DNA of 64,000 nt from Sphingobacterium humi (GTDB lineage Bacteria > Bacteroidota > Bacteroidia > Sphingobacteriales > Sphingobacteriaceae), in assembly GCF_009768885.1 (NCBI RefSeq), contig NZ_WSQA01000013.1, positions 100,121 to 164,120 on the forward strand, in the 5' to 3' direction. Below are positions 24,995 to 34,090 of this stretch, one piece after another; positions within the stretch are counted from its first letter, which is position 1; each line of letters begins with the position of its first letter. A program made the position numbers and the translations under genes. Below the pieces are notes generated by a model. The model saw nothing but the letters and a program-made list of their open reading frames with translations, was not told the origin of the DNA and searched no databases.

Positions 24995-27493
24995 TTAGTC
25001 TGCAGTCAAGAATACGGCATTGGCCATAATCAGCTTGCCATTCTCCCAAAAATTACGGAACAACACATTGTCGGCTAGGTAAATAATTGTCCCCTGCCCT
25101 ACGGATTCTGACCCGAAGATTAAACCATTCTTCATTTTCTTAGCCAGGCTATGGCCTACAAAACCGGCCGTTTTCGCGCCTTCCTTGATATAGCCTATAT
25201 TCCAACCCTTGCCAGCTTCAAAATACTGGTAAAGATTCGCGCCTTGCTTTAAGGTAAAATAATCTTTGGTGCCGAACATCAGGGGATGGCTATCGTCGAA
25301 TGTTACCCGATAAATAGCGCCTGCAGTATATTCCTCCAAGGCTTCCCGCTCGCGGTCGCCATATTTTTTCAAGAGATTGGGCTTCGTCTTGGATGTGGCG
25401 GAATCTGTTTTCAAGGGTTTTAATGCCGTCCAATCTAGTGCCGCCAATTGGCTAACCGCCGATTCTAAAGCGATGACTTTACCCCCTGCTTTCAGCCAGC
25501 TTGTAAATTCGGCCACTTGGCTGCTGTTTTTCAAAAATGGATACTGCCCATTCGGCATGATAAACACATCAACTTCGGACCATTTGATGCGGGAGAAATC
25601 CGCAGGATTCACCAAGATCAAGGGGTAGTTTAGCTGCTCGTCGAAGTAATGCCACACTTCCCCAACATTGGTGGCCCGTTGCCCTTCGCCCGCCAACATC
25701 AGCACCCGTGGTGCTTTCAAGGTTTTCACCTCAGCGCTGCCTAAGTCCTTCCCGCCTTCCATAATGCCTGCTGTTAGGTTATGTAAGGGCACTTGAAGCT
25801 TTTCGGACTGCTCTTTCAGTATTTTTTCTAAATCGACCCGCTTATTGGCTTCCCGCAAAATAAGGAGGGATCCCTTCGGAAATTCCTCCTTCCCTATTTT
25901 AAAGGCTTGCTCGGAAGATTTTACCGCTACTTTTTGGCTTAGCAATGCGGCTGTTAATTGTGCAGCGGCAAACCCATCCCATTTTACGGCATAGCCAAAG
26001 CCTTTACTAAGCTCTTGCTGCACTTTAGGCAATTGATAGGCCTGCAGGTTGCCGGGCTTGCTGTTGGAAGCTATGGCCGGAATGCCATAGACATAAGGCA
26101 ACGCCCAAGCAGTGATATCGTAGGTGATGGAATCGGAGAGCTTGGCCTCCGGCTCAAATAACACGCGGATTAACGCTGCCTTCGCCTGATTGGCCGGCAC
26201 TATAACATCCTTGGCTTGCAGGCTGTGGTTTTGTTCTTTTTTCGTGAAGTAATCCAAACCCCTCAACGAACCGGAGCCACTGTAATACTTGATGTTGTTT
26301 TTATCCAGGAGATGCAACAAGGCGCGAATACGGCTTTCATGCGCGGCATCATGCTTTAATACATAGGTTTGGTAAGAAGAGAGCTTACCCGCCATAGCAT
26401 CATCGCCAAACTTCTTAAACTCTTTTACCACCTGATCGGCATGTTGGGAGACGATTTCGATGACATTTAAGCCGGAAGCATGGTGCTGGATCACCCGATC
26501 GACCAAGGTTAGGGTATCTTTACTATCGGTGTATACGGCTAATCCGGCGGAGGAATTGCCGGCCTTTTCATAAGTCATCCCGATAGCTCCGGAATACAAG
26601 GGATAGGTATCACCATAGGATGGATAGAACAGGTCAAATCGCTCTTTGGTGAAATACAGCCAGCCCTTGGAGTCGAAGTACGCGGCATTATGCTTACCGA
26701 TGGTGGTTTGGAATTCGCGTTGCCAGCTGGTAATGACCTCATGGAAAGGTTCTGCTGCCGGCGGGAAATAATACGGCGCATTGATGCCCATCTCGTGGAA
26801 ATCGACATGGATATGGGGTAGCCATTTGTTGTAGATTACGGCGCGCTGTATACTCTCGGCCTGCGTTTGCCAGGCCCAGTCGCGGTTTAAATCAAAATAA
26901 TAATGGTTGTAGCGTCCGCCCGGCCAGGGTTCGCGGTGCTCCCGCGAATAGAGATCCGGATGGTAGTTTTTACCGGCTACACTGTTGTAAAAATGGGCAT
27001 AGCGATCTGTGCCATCTGGGTTTAAGCTGGGATCGATAATAATCAAACTCTTTTCCAACCAACCCTTGGCTTTGCTGTTTTGCGGATTGAGCAATTCGTA
27101 GATCGTCAGCATGGAAGCTTCCGCCGAAGAGGTCTCATTGCCGTGCACATTATTACTGATCCAGATAATGGCCGGCGATTGCACCTGCCCCTCGCCTTCT
27201 GCAGCACGCGCTAAACGCAGGTTGTTCTGTCGGATGTTTTCTAAATTGCGGATATGATTTGGAGATGAAACATAATAGATGCGCAAGGGTCTTCCTTCCA
27301 CGGATAAACCATAACTTTCCATTTTCATTTGTTCTGGGCGCTCGGCAGTTAAATAATCATAATACGCTAGGATACGTGCATGCGGCGTTACTTTGGTACC
27401 TATAGGGTACCCGAGGAAATCGGCAGGGGATTTCAGTTGCGCGTAGCACAAGGAAAGGCCTGTGAATAACAGACTTAAAACAAAATTTTTCAT
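24995..27493 (-). CDS. Secreted M14-family zinc carboxypeptidase-like protein (832 aa)
   Basis: Signal peptide 1-18 (LSLLFTGLSLCYA). The M14 catalytic domain carries zinc ligands H117 and E120 (VHGNETSS) and H233 (HVDFHEMG), substrate residues in DLNRDW (N203, R204) and the general base E309 (MTYEKAG). All catalytic positions are present. The C-terminal 400 residues include a domain resembling a GATase/ThuA-like fold (VLMLAGEGQRATNVGEVW), as in other Bacteroidota M14 proteins of this length. Periplasmic or outer-surface digestion of peptides is the likely role. Convergent with mfd. Confidence 0.88.
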   Translation of the reverse strand: MKNFVLSLLFTGLSLCYAQLKSPADFLGYPIGTKVTPHARILAYYDYLTAERPEQMKMESYGLSVEGRPLRIYYVSSPNHIRNLENIRQNNLRLARAAEGEGQVQSPAIIWISNNVHGNETSSAEASMLTIYELLNPQNSKAKGWLEKSLIIIDPSLNPDGTDRYAHFYNSVAGKNYHPDLYSREHREPWPGGRYNHYYFDLNRDWAWQTQAESIQRAVIYNKWLPHIHVDFHEMGINAPYYFPPAAEPFHEVITSWQREFQTTIGKHNAAYFDSKGWLYFTKERFDLFYPSYGDTYPLYSGAIGMTYEKAGNSSAGLAVYTDSKDTLTLVDRVIQHHASGLNVIEIVSQHADQVVKEFKKFGDDAMAGKLSSYQTYVLKHDAAHESRIRALLHLLDKNNIKYYSGSGSLRGLDYFTKKEQNHSLQAKDVIVPANQAKAALIRVLFEPEAKLSDSITYDITAWALPYVYGIPAIASNSKPGNLQAYQLPKVQQELSKGFGYAVKWDGFAAAQLTAALLSQKVAVKSSEQAFKIGKEEFPKGSLLILREANKRVDLEKILKEQSEKLQVPLHNLTAGIMEGGKDLGSAEVKTLKAPRVLMLAGEGQRATNVGEVWHYFDEQLNYPLILVNPADFSRIKWSEVDVFIMPNGQYPFLKNSSQVAEFTSWLKAGGKVIALESAVSQLAALDWTALKPLKTDSATSKTKPNLLKKYGDREREALEEYTAGAIYRVTFDDSHPLMFGTKDYFTLKQGANLYQYFEAGKGWNIGYIKEGAKTAGFVGHSLAKKMKNGLIFGSESVGQGTIIYLADNVLFRNFWENGKLIMANAVFLTAD

Positions 27494-27595
27494 CGTTATA
27501 GGTTAAAAAATGATTCTTTTAATAAATTAGTTTATGAATTTAAGGATTTGCCCGGTATTTTCTTTAAATTTCATCTTAAATATTTTATAATCAGC

Positions 27596-28783
27596 ATGTC
27601 ACAGTTAGAAACCGATCTCATCCATAAAGGACGAGCCTTCAATGAAAGTAAAGCTGTCGTTAGCCCAATCTATCAAACCTCTACATATTATGCAGACGAC
27701 GATTTACAGGCCTATATTATTGCAGCAACCGAAACCAAACACCCTAACTTTTACCACCGCCACGGCAACCCGACAAACTCGCAGGCAGCAGCCATTATCG
27801 CTAGCCTTGAGGATACCGAAGATGCCCTGGTATTGGCCACCGGAATGGCAGCCATCAGCACCGCCATCTTAGCCCTAGTTAAAAGTGGTGATCATATCAT
27901 TACCCAGAACTCGCTATACTCTGGTGCTATGTTGTTCTTTAAGGAATTCTTAAGCGATTATGGTGTGGAAGTAAGCCATGTGGATCAAACGGACAATGCG
28001 GCCTTTGAAGCGGCCATTAAACCGAATACGAAACTGATTTATATTGAAACGCCCTCTAATCCAAACCTGGATGTGACGGATTTGGCCTTTATTGGTGCCC
28101 TAGGCAAGAAACAGCAGATTACCACGATGGCCGATAATACCTTTGCATCGCCCATTAATCAAAACCCAACAAGCTTTGGTATCGATGTGGTGATTCATAG
28201 TGCTACAAAATACCTGGGCGGCCATAGCGACCTCACAGCTGGTGTGGTCTGCGGCAGTAAAGCGTATATTCATCAGGTGTGGCGCCGATCGCTTGTATTG
28301 GGTGGCTCCTTAAGTCCTTTTGATTCTTGGTTATTACTTCGTGGCTTGAAAACATTGGCCATGCGAGTAAAACAGATTAACAGCAATGCGCTTGTGCTAG
28401 CGAAATGGTTTAGTCAGCAAGCGGCGATAAAGCATGTGGCCTATATCGGCTTGGAGAGCCATCCGCAATATGCGCTGGCACAACAGCAGATGCGCGGCGG
28501 CACAGGCATGCTCTGCATAGAATTGGTCGGTGAAGGCGAGCAGGCTTATAAAAATGCACAGCAGGTATTGAATAAACTGGAGATATTCGCAAATGCCGCT
28601 AGCTTAGGTGGCGTGGAATCCTTAGTGGTGCACCCAGCGAGTATGTGGGGATCGCACCATGACCAAGCCCAGAAGAAAACATCCGGAATTACCCCCGGGA
28701 TGCTACGTATTTCGGTAGGAATAGAACACATCGATGACCTCATTGCCGATTTTGAGCAGGCAATGGCGGATGTTAAAGCATGA
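27596..28783 (+). CDS. Cys/Met metabolism PLP-dependent lyase/synthase (395 aa)
   Basis: Fold-type I PLP enzyme of the cystathionine gamma-synthase / gamma-lyase / methionine gamma-lyase family. Family motifs: FYHRHGNPT near residue 52, ATGMAAIST near 81, YIETPSNPNLDV at 149-160, and the PLP lysine K205 in HSATKYLGGHSD. I start at the Met at 27596 because family members begin with a similar ETDLIHKGR N-terminus; 16 residues upstream are not family-like. The exact reaction cannot be settled from these motifs; cystathionine gamma-lyase or synthase is most likely. Single gene ended by a strong terminator. Confidence 0.88.
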   Translation: MSQLETDLIHKGRAFNESKAVVSPIYQTSTYYADDDLQAYIIAATETKHPNFYHRHGNPTNSQAAAIIASLEDTEDALVLATGMAAISTAILALVKSGDHIITQNSLYSGAMLFFKEFLSDYGVEVSHVDQTDNAAFEAAIKPNTKLIYIETPSNPNLDVTDLAFIGALGKKQQITTMADNTFASPINQNPTSFGIDVVIHSATKYLGGHSDLTAGVVCGSKAYIHQVWRRSLVLGGSLSPFDSWLLLRGLKTLAMRVKQINSNALVLAKWFSQQAAIKHVAYIGLESHPQYALAQQQMRGGTGMLCIELVGEGEQAYKNAQQVLNKLEIFANAASLGGVESLVVHPASMWGSHHDQAQKKTSGITPGMLRISVGIEHIDDLIADFEQAMADVKA

Positions 28784-28785
28784 TA

Positions 28786-28817
28786 AAAAAAGCTCGGTTT
28801 TAAAAACCGAGCTTTTT
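28786..28817. terminator. Bidirectional terminator
   Basis: AAAAAGCTCGGTTTT pairs with AAAACCGAGCTTTTT: GC core GCTCGG/CCGAGC flanked by A and T runs on both strands. It sits between the stop codons of the convergent PLP-enzyme gene and symporter gene, and can serve both. Confidence 0.9.
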
Positions 28818-28819
28818 AA

Positions 28820-30484
28820 TTACCAAAAGATGGTATATAATGCCGCCGTGATACCGAGCACCAACAAGGCCCCCACGGCAAAACCTGTTTTCGTTTTAAA
28901 CATCTTCGTATCCACTTCCAGCCCGTTCGGTACAATACCGCGTTTATTATCATATATACTAATAAAGTACATGCCGATAATACAGAACAGGAAGACAAAA
29001 CCTACCCTATCGATAAATGGTATTTCATATACGCCATTCACAGGGATGGAGAATCCGCTGGAAGCTAGGAAGGATAAATCCATAAAATTCGGTAAGAATT
29101 TCAACACGATGGACATGATAAACCCGCCAATCGTAGCAAACAAGGCCGCATTGGAGGTCGTTTTCTTCCAAAAGAACCCTAAGAGGAACATTGCAAAAAT
29201 ACCCGGCGATACAAATCCTGTGTACTCTTGGATGTATTGAAAGCCTCCTTTTTTATCGATTCCCAAATGTGGTGCAATGATGATGGCCAGTACCATCGAA
29301 ATAATAATCGTCAATTTCCCTACATTCACCAGCTTGCGCTCTGAGGCTTGTTTATCGAATATTTTCTGGTAAATATCCAAGGAGAAGATGGTAGCAATGG
29401 AATTGGCTTTACCCGCTAAGGAAGCCACTACAGCAGCTGTTAAAGCGGCAAAGGACAGTCCTTTTAATCCGGTTGGCAATAGGCTTAACAACATCGGATA
29501 GGCTCTATCCGGATTTAACTCCCCTGCTGACAGCATTTCCTTTTGAAAAAGGCCATCTCCTTCGTTGTATAGCACAAAAGCTGCAATGCCGGGAAGCACA
29601 ACAATCAGAGGCATCAGCAGCTTCAGCACCGCAGCAAAGAGCAATCCATTGCGGGCTGTTCCTAAATCAGCACCTAAGGCCCGTTGCGTAATGTATTGAT
29701 TACATCCCCAATAGCTTAGGTTGATGACCCACATCCCCCCGATTAATACCGAGAGTCCTGGAAGATCAATATAATTCGGATTGTCAGGTTTCAGGATCAT
29801 ATGGAAATGATCGGCTGCTTTCTCCTGAACCATGGAGAAGCCATGCAGCAGGCTATCTCCTCCAAAATGGTTGGACACCAGATTTAAGGCCAAGTAAGTG
29901 GTGGCCAAGCCTCCCAGAATCAGGAAGAAAACCTGGATCACATCCGTATAGCCAATTACTTTCATCCCACCGAGGGTAATGATAATGGCAAAGACCGCCA
30001 AACCGATCATACAGAGTTGAAAATCTAATCCCGAGATACTGGAAACTGCTAAAGCTCCTAAGAACAAAATCGAAGTTAGGTTCACGACAATGTACAACAG
30101 CAACCAGAATACCGCCATAATCATGGATACTGTTCCGTTATAACGTACATTCAGGAACTGTGGCATGGTAAATATCTTATTCTTGAGATAGACCGGTAAG
30201 AAAAATACAGCCACTACGATGAGGGTGGCGGCGGCCATCCATTCATAAGTAGCAATGGCCAATCCGATTTTAAATCCGGAGCCACTCATCCCGATAAACT
30301 GCTCTGCAGAGATGTTGGAGGCGATCAGTGAAGCACCGATTGCCCACCAGGTTAGCGAACCTTCCGCAAGGAAATAATCCTTGGAATCGCCCGATGCTGA
30401 TTTCTTCTTGTAATAGATATATAAGCCATAGCCTACTACTATGACGAAATAACAAAGAAATACAATATAATCTTTAATATCCAT
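28820..30484 (-). CDS. Sodium/sugar symporter, SSS/SGLT family (554 aa)
   Basis: Integral membrane symporter with about 14 hydrophobic segments. SGLT-type marks: SKDYFLAEGSLTWWAIGASL at the start, then SNISAEQFIGMSGSGF, IFTMPQFLNVRYN, and GKANSIATIFSLDIY in the sodium-site region. It is most like vSGLT (sodium/galactose symporter). It is the last gene of the gal operon (3 bp after galM), which supports galactose or a galactoside as substrate. The match to the operon's function is inference. Confidence 0.9.
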   Translation of the reverse strand: MDIKDYIVFLCYFVIVVGYGLYIYYKKKSASGDSKDYFLAEGSLTWWAIGASLIASNISAEQFIGMSGSGFKIGLAIATYEWMAAATLIVVAVFFLPVYLKNKIFTMPQFLNVRYNGTVSMIMAVFWLLLYIVVNLTSILFLGALAVSSISGLDFQLCMIGLAVFAIIITLGGMKVIGYTDVIQVFFLILGGLATTYLALNLVSNHFGGDSLLHGFSMVQEKAADHFHMILKPDNPNYIDLPGLSVLIGGMWVINLSYWGCNQYITQRALGADLGTARNGLLFAAVLKLLMPLIVVLPGIAAFVLYNEGDGLFQKEMLSAGELNPDRAYPMLLSLLPTGLKGLSFAALTAAVVASLAGKANSIATIFSLDIYQKIFDKQASERKLVNVGKLTIIISMVLAIIIAPHLGIDKKGGFQYIQEYTGFVSPGIFAMFLLGFFWKKTTSNAALFATIGGFIMSIVLKFLPNFMDLSFLASSGFSIPVNGVYEIPFIDRVGFVFLFCIIGMYFISIYDNKRGIVPNGLEVDTKMFKTKTGFAVGALLVLGITAALYTIFW

Positions 30485-30487
30485 GGC

Positions 30488-31654
30488 CTATTGAACTGAG
30501 AATTTATAAATTGATTTCGTATGATAGTTTGCCCCCGCATCATATACTGTTGATGGGAAATTAGGCTGATTCGGCGCATCAGGAAAGTGTTGAGGCTCTA
30601 AACAAAATCCGGTACGGAAGCTATCTTTATTTCCATTCTTTAGGGTCACTTTCTCTGCCATAAAGTTGCCGGAATAGAATTGAATCCCCGGTTCCTCAGT
30701 GTAAATATCCATCACGATACCCGACTTATCTCCCAACACTTTGGCTGCATGGTTCATGCCGTCCACTTTCGTCCCATTGAGCACAAAGTTATGATCATAA
30801 CCCTTACCATAGCTTAACTGCAGGTCCTGCGTTTCTATGTCGCGACCGATCTCTTTCGCCGTTGTAAAATCGAAAGGCGTTCCTTTCACCGGCGCTAACT
30901 CACCTGTAGGAATCAATGTACTGTCTACTGGAGTATATCGATCGGCAAAGAGCTGCAGCTGATGTGTTGTAATGGCGCCGCTGCCTTCTCCATTTAAATT
31001 AAAATAGGCGTGGTTGGTCAGGTTTATCACGGTTTTATGATCGCTTTTCGCTTCATACGCAATAGTCAGTTCGTTATCATCCGATAGGCTATAAGTAACA
31101 GTCATCTGCATATTCCCGGGGAAGCCCTCTTGCTTATCCGGCAGGGAATACTGGAAGCTGACTTCCTGATCGGAGGCCTGCTTTGCCGTCCAATGGGCAA
31201 AATGCACGCCTTTTAATCCACCATGTAGGGTATTGGGGCCGTTATTGGTTGGTAGAGTAAAGGTTTCACCATCCAAGGTAAACTTCCCCTTGGCAATCCG
31301 GTTCCCAAAAGGGCCAACGATGGTTCCAAAATAAGGTTCCTCCGGATTGTTGTATAAGGAGGCTTTATTAAACCCCAGCACGACATCGGTCAGGGCACCA
31401 TGCTTATTCGGGACCAACAGCCCAACAAGGCGGGCTCCAAAGTCCGTCAGGTAAGCAGTCATCCCGTTTTTATTCTTCAGGGTATACAAACGAACCTGTT
31501 TACCATCGACAAGCTCATTAAAGTGCGTGGAATCCAATACCTCGGCAGGCCCCTCTTGATTTGCTTGCGAAGTTTCCTTCTTGGCTTTTTGCTGGCAGGC
31601 CAGCATCGCCAACACCGTAATGGAAACCAGCAGCTTGGTTAAGAATCTATTCAT
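30488..31654 (-). CDS. galM: Aldose 1-epimerase, exported lipoprotein form (388 aa)
   Basis: Mutarotase that interconverts alpha and beta anomers of galactose/glucose. Signal with lipobox (VLAMLAC, Cys 20) predicts a membrane-anchored periplasmic enzyme, as usual in Bacteroidota GalM. Family motifs: NRIAKGKFTLDG, NNGPNTLHGG, LTNHAYFNLNGEGSG, GYDHNFVLNG and the catalytic Glu region CLEPQHFPDAPNQPNFPS. Lies 20 bp after galK and 3 bp before the symporter gene, so anomer conversion in the periplasm would feed the symporter. Confidence 0.92.
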   Translation of the reverse strand: MNRFLTKLLVSITVLAMLACQQKAKKETSQANQEGPAEVLDSTHFNELVDGKQVRLYTLKNKNGMTAYLTDFGARLVGLLVPNKHGALTDVVLGFNKASLYNNPEEPYFGTIVGPFGNRIAKGKFTLDGETFTLPTNNGPNTLHGGLKGVHFAHWTAKQASDQEVSFQYSLPDKQEGFPGNMQMTVTYSLSDDNELTIAYEAKSDHKTVINLTNHAYFNLNGEGSGAITTHQLQLFADRYTPVDSTLIPTGELAPVKGTPFDFTTAKEIGRDIETQDLQLSYGKGYDHNFVLNGTKVDGMNHAAKVLGDKSGIVMDIYTEEPGIQFYSGNFMAEKVTLKNGNKDSFRTGFCLEPQHFPDAPNQPNFPSTVYDAGANYHTKSIYKFSVQ

Positions 31655-31674
31655 AATTTAGTTGATAAGCGAAT

Positions 31675-32832
31675 CTAATTTAGTAATGCGGTGCCCGGGT
31701 TGCTTTGCACAAAAATAGGGCTCAATGGCAATTGGAAGGCTGCTTCATAAGCCGGCCTTAGGGCATCAACAACCTGCTGAGCATAGCCTTTTTTAACAAT
31801 ATTTATGGTACATCCACCAAAGCCACCGCCCATCATACGGGCACCCAATACAGCATCCATGGTTTTTACTTTTTCCACTAAAAAGTCTAATTCTGCGCAG
31901 CTCACCTCATATTCCTTGCTCAGGCCTTCATGGGCTAAGAACAATTGTTCTCCTAAAGCTTGAATATCCCCCTGCGCCAAGGCCTCACAAGCTTTAACTA
32001 CCCTATTATTTTCTGCTAGTACAAATTGCGCTTTCCGGAACGCCTCCGCATCTACCGGTTGTACTTCTTGTAGCAACCATTCCGACGTAGCATCGCGTAG
32101 GCTCATCACTTCAGGATGTTTTTCCTGAAGAATAGCCACGGCACGTTCGCAGGCCGCCCTTCTATCATTATAGGCCGAAGAAGCCAGGGCATGCTTCACA
32201 TTTGTATTTAACAACAGGATTTCATAATCGCCCAATTCCAGCGGCACATAGGTATAGCTTAAATCGCGACAATCCAACTTTATCACCTGCTTTTCCTTGC
32301 TCAGGATGGAGGCAAATTGATCCATGATACCACATTTTACGCCAGCATATTCATGTTCAGCCTGCTGCCCCATTTTTGCCAAGGTCACCCGATCGAGTCC
32401 CAGGTCAAACAGCGCATTCAAGGCGAATCCTGCAGCACATTCCAAGGCTGCCGAAGACGATAATCCAGCACCTACGGGAATATCCCCATCTACATACAAA
32501 TTAAAACCAGCGAGCTGCAGGTTTGCCTCTTGCATCTGCTTTACTACGCCTAAAATATAGTTAGGCCAACCCAAATTGCTGGGTTCCACCTGATCTAAAC
32601 TCGTGTCAAATAATTCCTTAAAATCCTCCGCATAGAGGCGAATGCGATTATCGTTTCGTTTTCCTACAGCCACATACACCGCCTTATCAATGGCTGCTGG
32701 CAAAACAAAACCTTCGTTATAATCGGTATGCTCGCCAATGATATTAATGCGACCCGGAGATTTTGCGAACAACTGGGCTTCCTCCCCAAAAATATAGGTA
32801 TAGCGCTCTTGTAATTGAGACTTACTGATCAT
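31675..32832 (-). CDS. galK: Galactokinase (385 aa)
   Basis: Phosphorylates galactose at C1 (GHMP kinase superfamily). Motif 1 is SPGRINIIGEHTDYNEGFVL (the galactose-binding signature), the ATP-binding motif 2 is PVGAGLSSSAALE, and motif 3 is ARMMGGGFGGCTINIV. Length is normal. It overlaps the end of galT by 11 bp, so the two are translationally coupled. Confidence 0.96.
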   Translation of the reverse strand: MISKSQLQERYTYIFGEEAQLFAKSPGRINIIGEHTDYNEGFVLPAAIDKAVYVAVGKRNDNRIRLYAEDFKELFDTSLDQVEPSNLGWPNYILGVVKQMQEANLQLAGFNLYVDGDIPVGAGLSSSAALECAAGFALNALFDLGLDRVTLAKMGQQAEHEYAGVKCGIMDQFASILSKEKQVIKLDCRDLSYTYVPLELGDYEILLLNTNVKHALASSAYNDRRAACERAVAILQEKHPEVMSLRDATSEWLLQEVQPVDAEAFRKAQFVLAENNRVVKACEALAQGDIQALGEQLFLAHEGLSKEYEVSCAELDFLVEKVKTMDAVLGARMMGGGFGGCTINIVKKGYAQQVVDALRPAYEAAFQLPLSPIFVQSNPGTALLN

Positions 32833-33880
32833 GTAAATTAGCTTTATAATGTATGGTTTCTTGGTTTTTCAATAGCTGAGCTGCTTTCTCTGCCGTAATA
32901 TCCCTTTGCGGATGCGCGAGCATCTCATAGCCTACCATAAACTTTTTAACGGAGGCCGACCGCAACAATGGTGGGTAAAAATGCATATGCCAATGCCAGA
33001 AAGGCTGATCACCCAGGTTTACAGGAGCCTGGTGCATCCCCGCAGAATAAGGAAAGGAATTATTGAAGATGTTATCATATCGAATGCATAATTCCTTTAA
33101 GGTCTTGGCGAAGTCTAATTTTTCGTCCTCGGTAAACTGGCAGATATCCTGCACCTGACGCTTTGAAATCAGGATGGTTTCAAATGGCCAGGCCGCCCAA
33201 AACGGAACAAGCACCACAAAGTGATCATTATCGATAATCACGCGTTCTTGCTTTTTCAATTCCAGGGCCACATAGGCCGTAAGCAGGCTTTCCCCATGCT
33301 TTTCAAAGTATGCCTTTTGCTGCTTTTCTTCCTTCAGCACCTCTTCCGGAACCGCACTTTCACCCCAGATTTGCCCATGCGGATGTGGGTTGCTACAGCC
33401 CATAATAGCGCCTTTATTTTCGAAAATCTGAATATAACGCATCCATTCCAGCTTTGCCAGGTTTTGAAATTCCTGCTGCCAAATATCGACCAGTTTTTTA
33501 ATATCGTCGGTTTCCATTTCAGGTAAGGTCAAATCATGACGCGGGCTAAAGGCGATGACCTTACAGATCCCCCGTTCGGTTTCTGCCAGCAGAAGATCCT
33601 CCTCATTATACTGTGCCTCAGGCGTGTTTTCCAATAAGGAAGAGAAATCATTAACAAATACAAAGCTGTCTTGATAGGTAGGATTTACCGTTCCATCGGC
33701 CCTTTTATTTCCGGGGCAAAGGTAACATCCGGGATCATATTTGGGTCTATTGTCCGCGGGCACATCTTCCACCTGCCCTTGCCAAGGACGCTTGGCGCGA
33801 TGCGGAGAAACTAGGATATACTCACCCGTTAAAAGGTTTTTCCTTTTATGCGGCCATTCATCCATATCAAATTTATGCAT
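32822..33880 (-). CDS. galT: Galactose-1-phosphate uridylyltransferase (352 aa)
   Basis: Transfers UMP between glucose and galactose 1-phosphates. The active-site motif is SNPHPHGQIWG (nucleophilic His in HPH); the zinc-binding CYLCPGNKRADG is near residue 52; the C-terminal half contains FYPPLLRSASVKKFMVGYEML. It is the first gene of the gal operon galT-galK-galM-symporter; the promoter is probably at 33910-33940. Confidence 0.95.
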   Translation of the reverse strand: MHKFDMDEWPHKRKNLLTGEYILVSPHRAKRPWQGQVEDVPADNRPKYDPGCYLCPGNKRADGTVNPTYQDSFVFVNDFSSLLENTPEAQYNEEDLLLAETERGICKVIAFSPRHDLTLPEMETDDIKKLVDIWQQEFQNLAKLEWMRYIQIFENKGAIMGCSNPHPHGQIWGESAVPEEVLKEEKQQKAYFEKHGESLLTAYVALELKKQERVIIDNDHFVVLVPFWAAWPFETILISKRQVQDICQFTEDEKLDFAKTLKELCIRYDNIFNNSFPYSAGMHQAPVNLGDQPFWHWHMHFYPPLLRSASVKKFMVGYEMLAHPQRDITAEKAAQLLKNQETIHYKANLHDQ

Positions 33881-33909
33881 GTAGCTTGGTTTAAGTTGAA
33901 CCTAATATA

Positions 33910-33940
33910 CAAATTCCATAAATAAATTGCCTTAACTCAA
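33910..33940 (-). promoter_or_regulatory. Candidate promoter of the gal operon
   Basis: On the minus strand TTG (33940-33938), a 20-base spacer and GGAATTTG (33917-33910) resemble TTG-N19-21-TAnnTTTG, with the first two -7 bases changed. The galT ATG follows after about 29 bases. No regulator gene is adjacent. Confidence 0.3.
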
Positions 33941-34001
33941 TAAGTTTTATCCCTGTAGCATGTATCGAAAAAATTATAAACGGTAACCCTTAAGTATAAG
34001 A

Positions 34002-34009
34002 TAGTTTTG
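34002..34009 (+). promoter_or_regulatory. -7 element of the GMC dehydrogenase operon
   Basis: TAGTTTTG fits TAnnTTTG; the ATG at 34091 is 81 bases downstream. No TTG box is seen at the right distance. Confidence 0.35.
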
Positions 34010-34090
34010 CTATATTCAAGCTGCTAAATCATCATAGCAACAATTTGCCAACGAAACGTAAACCGTAATTACAAAACTTTTTATTCGCTC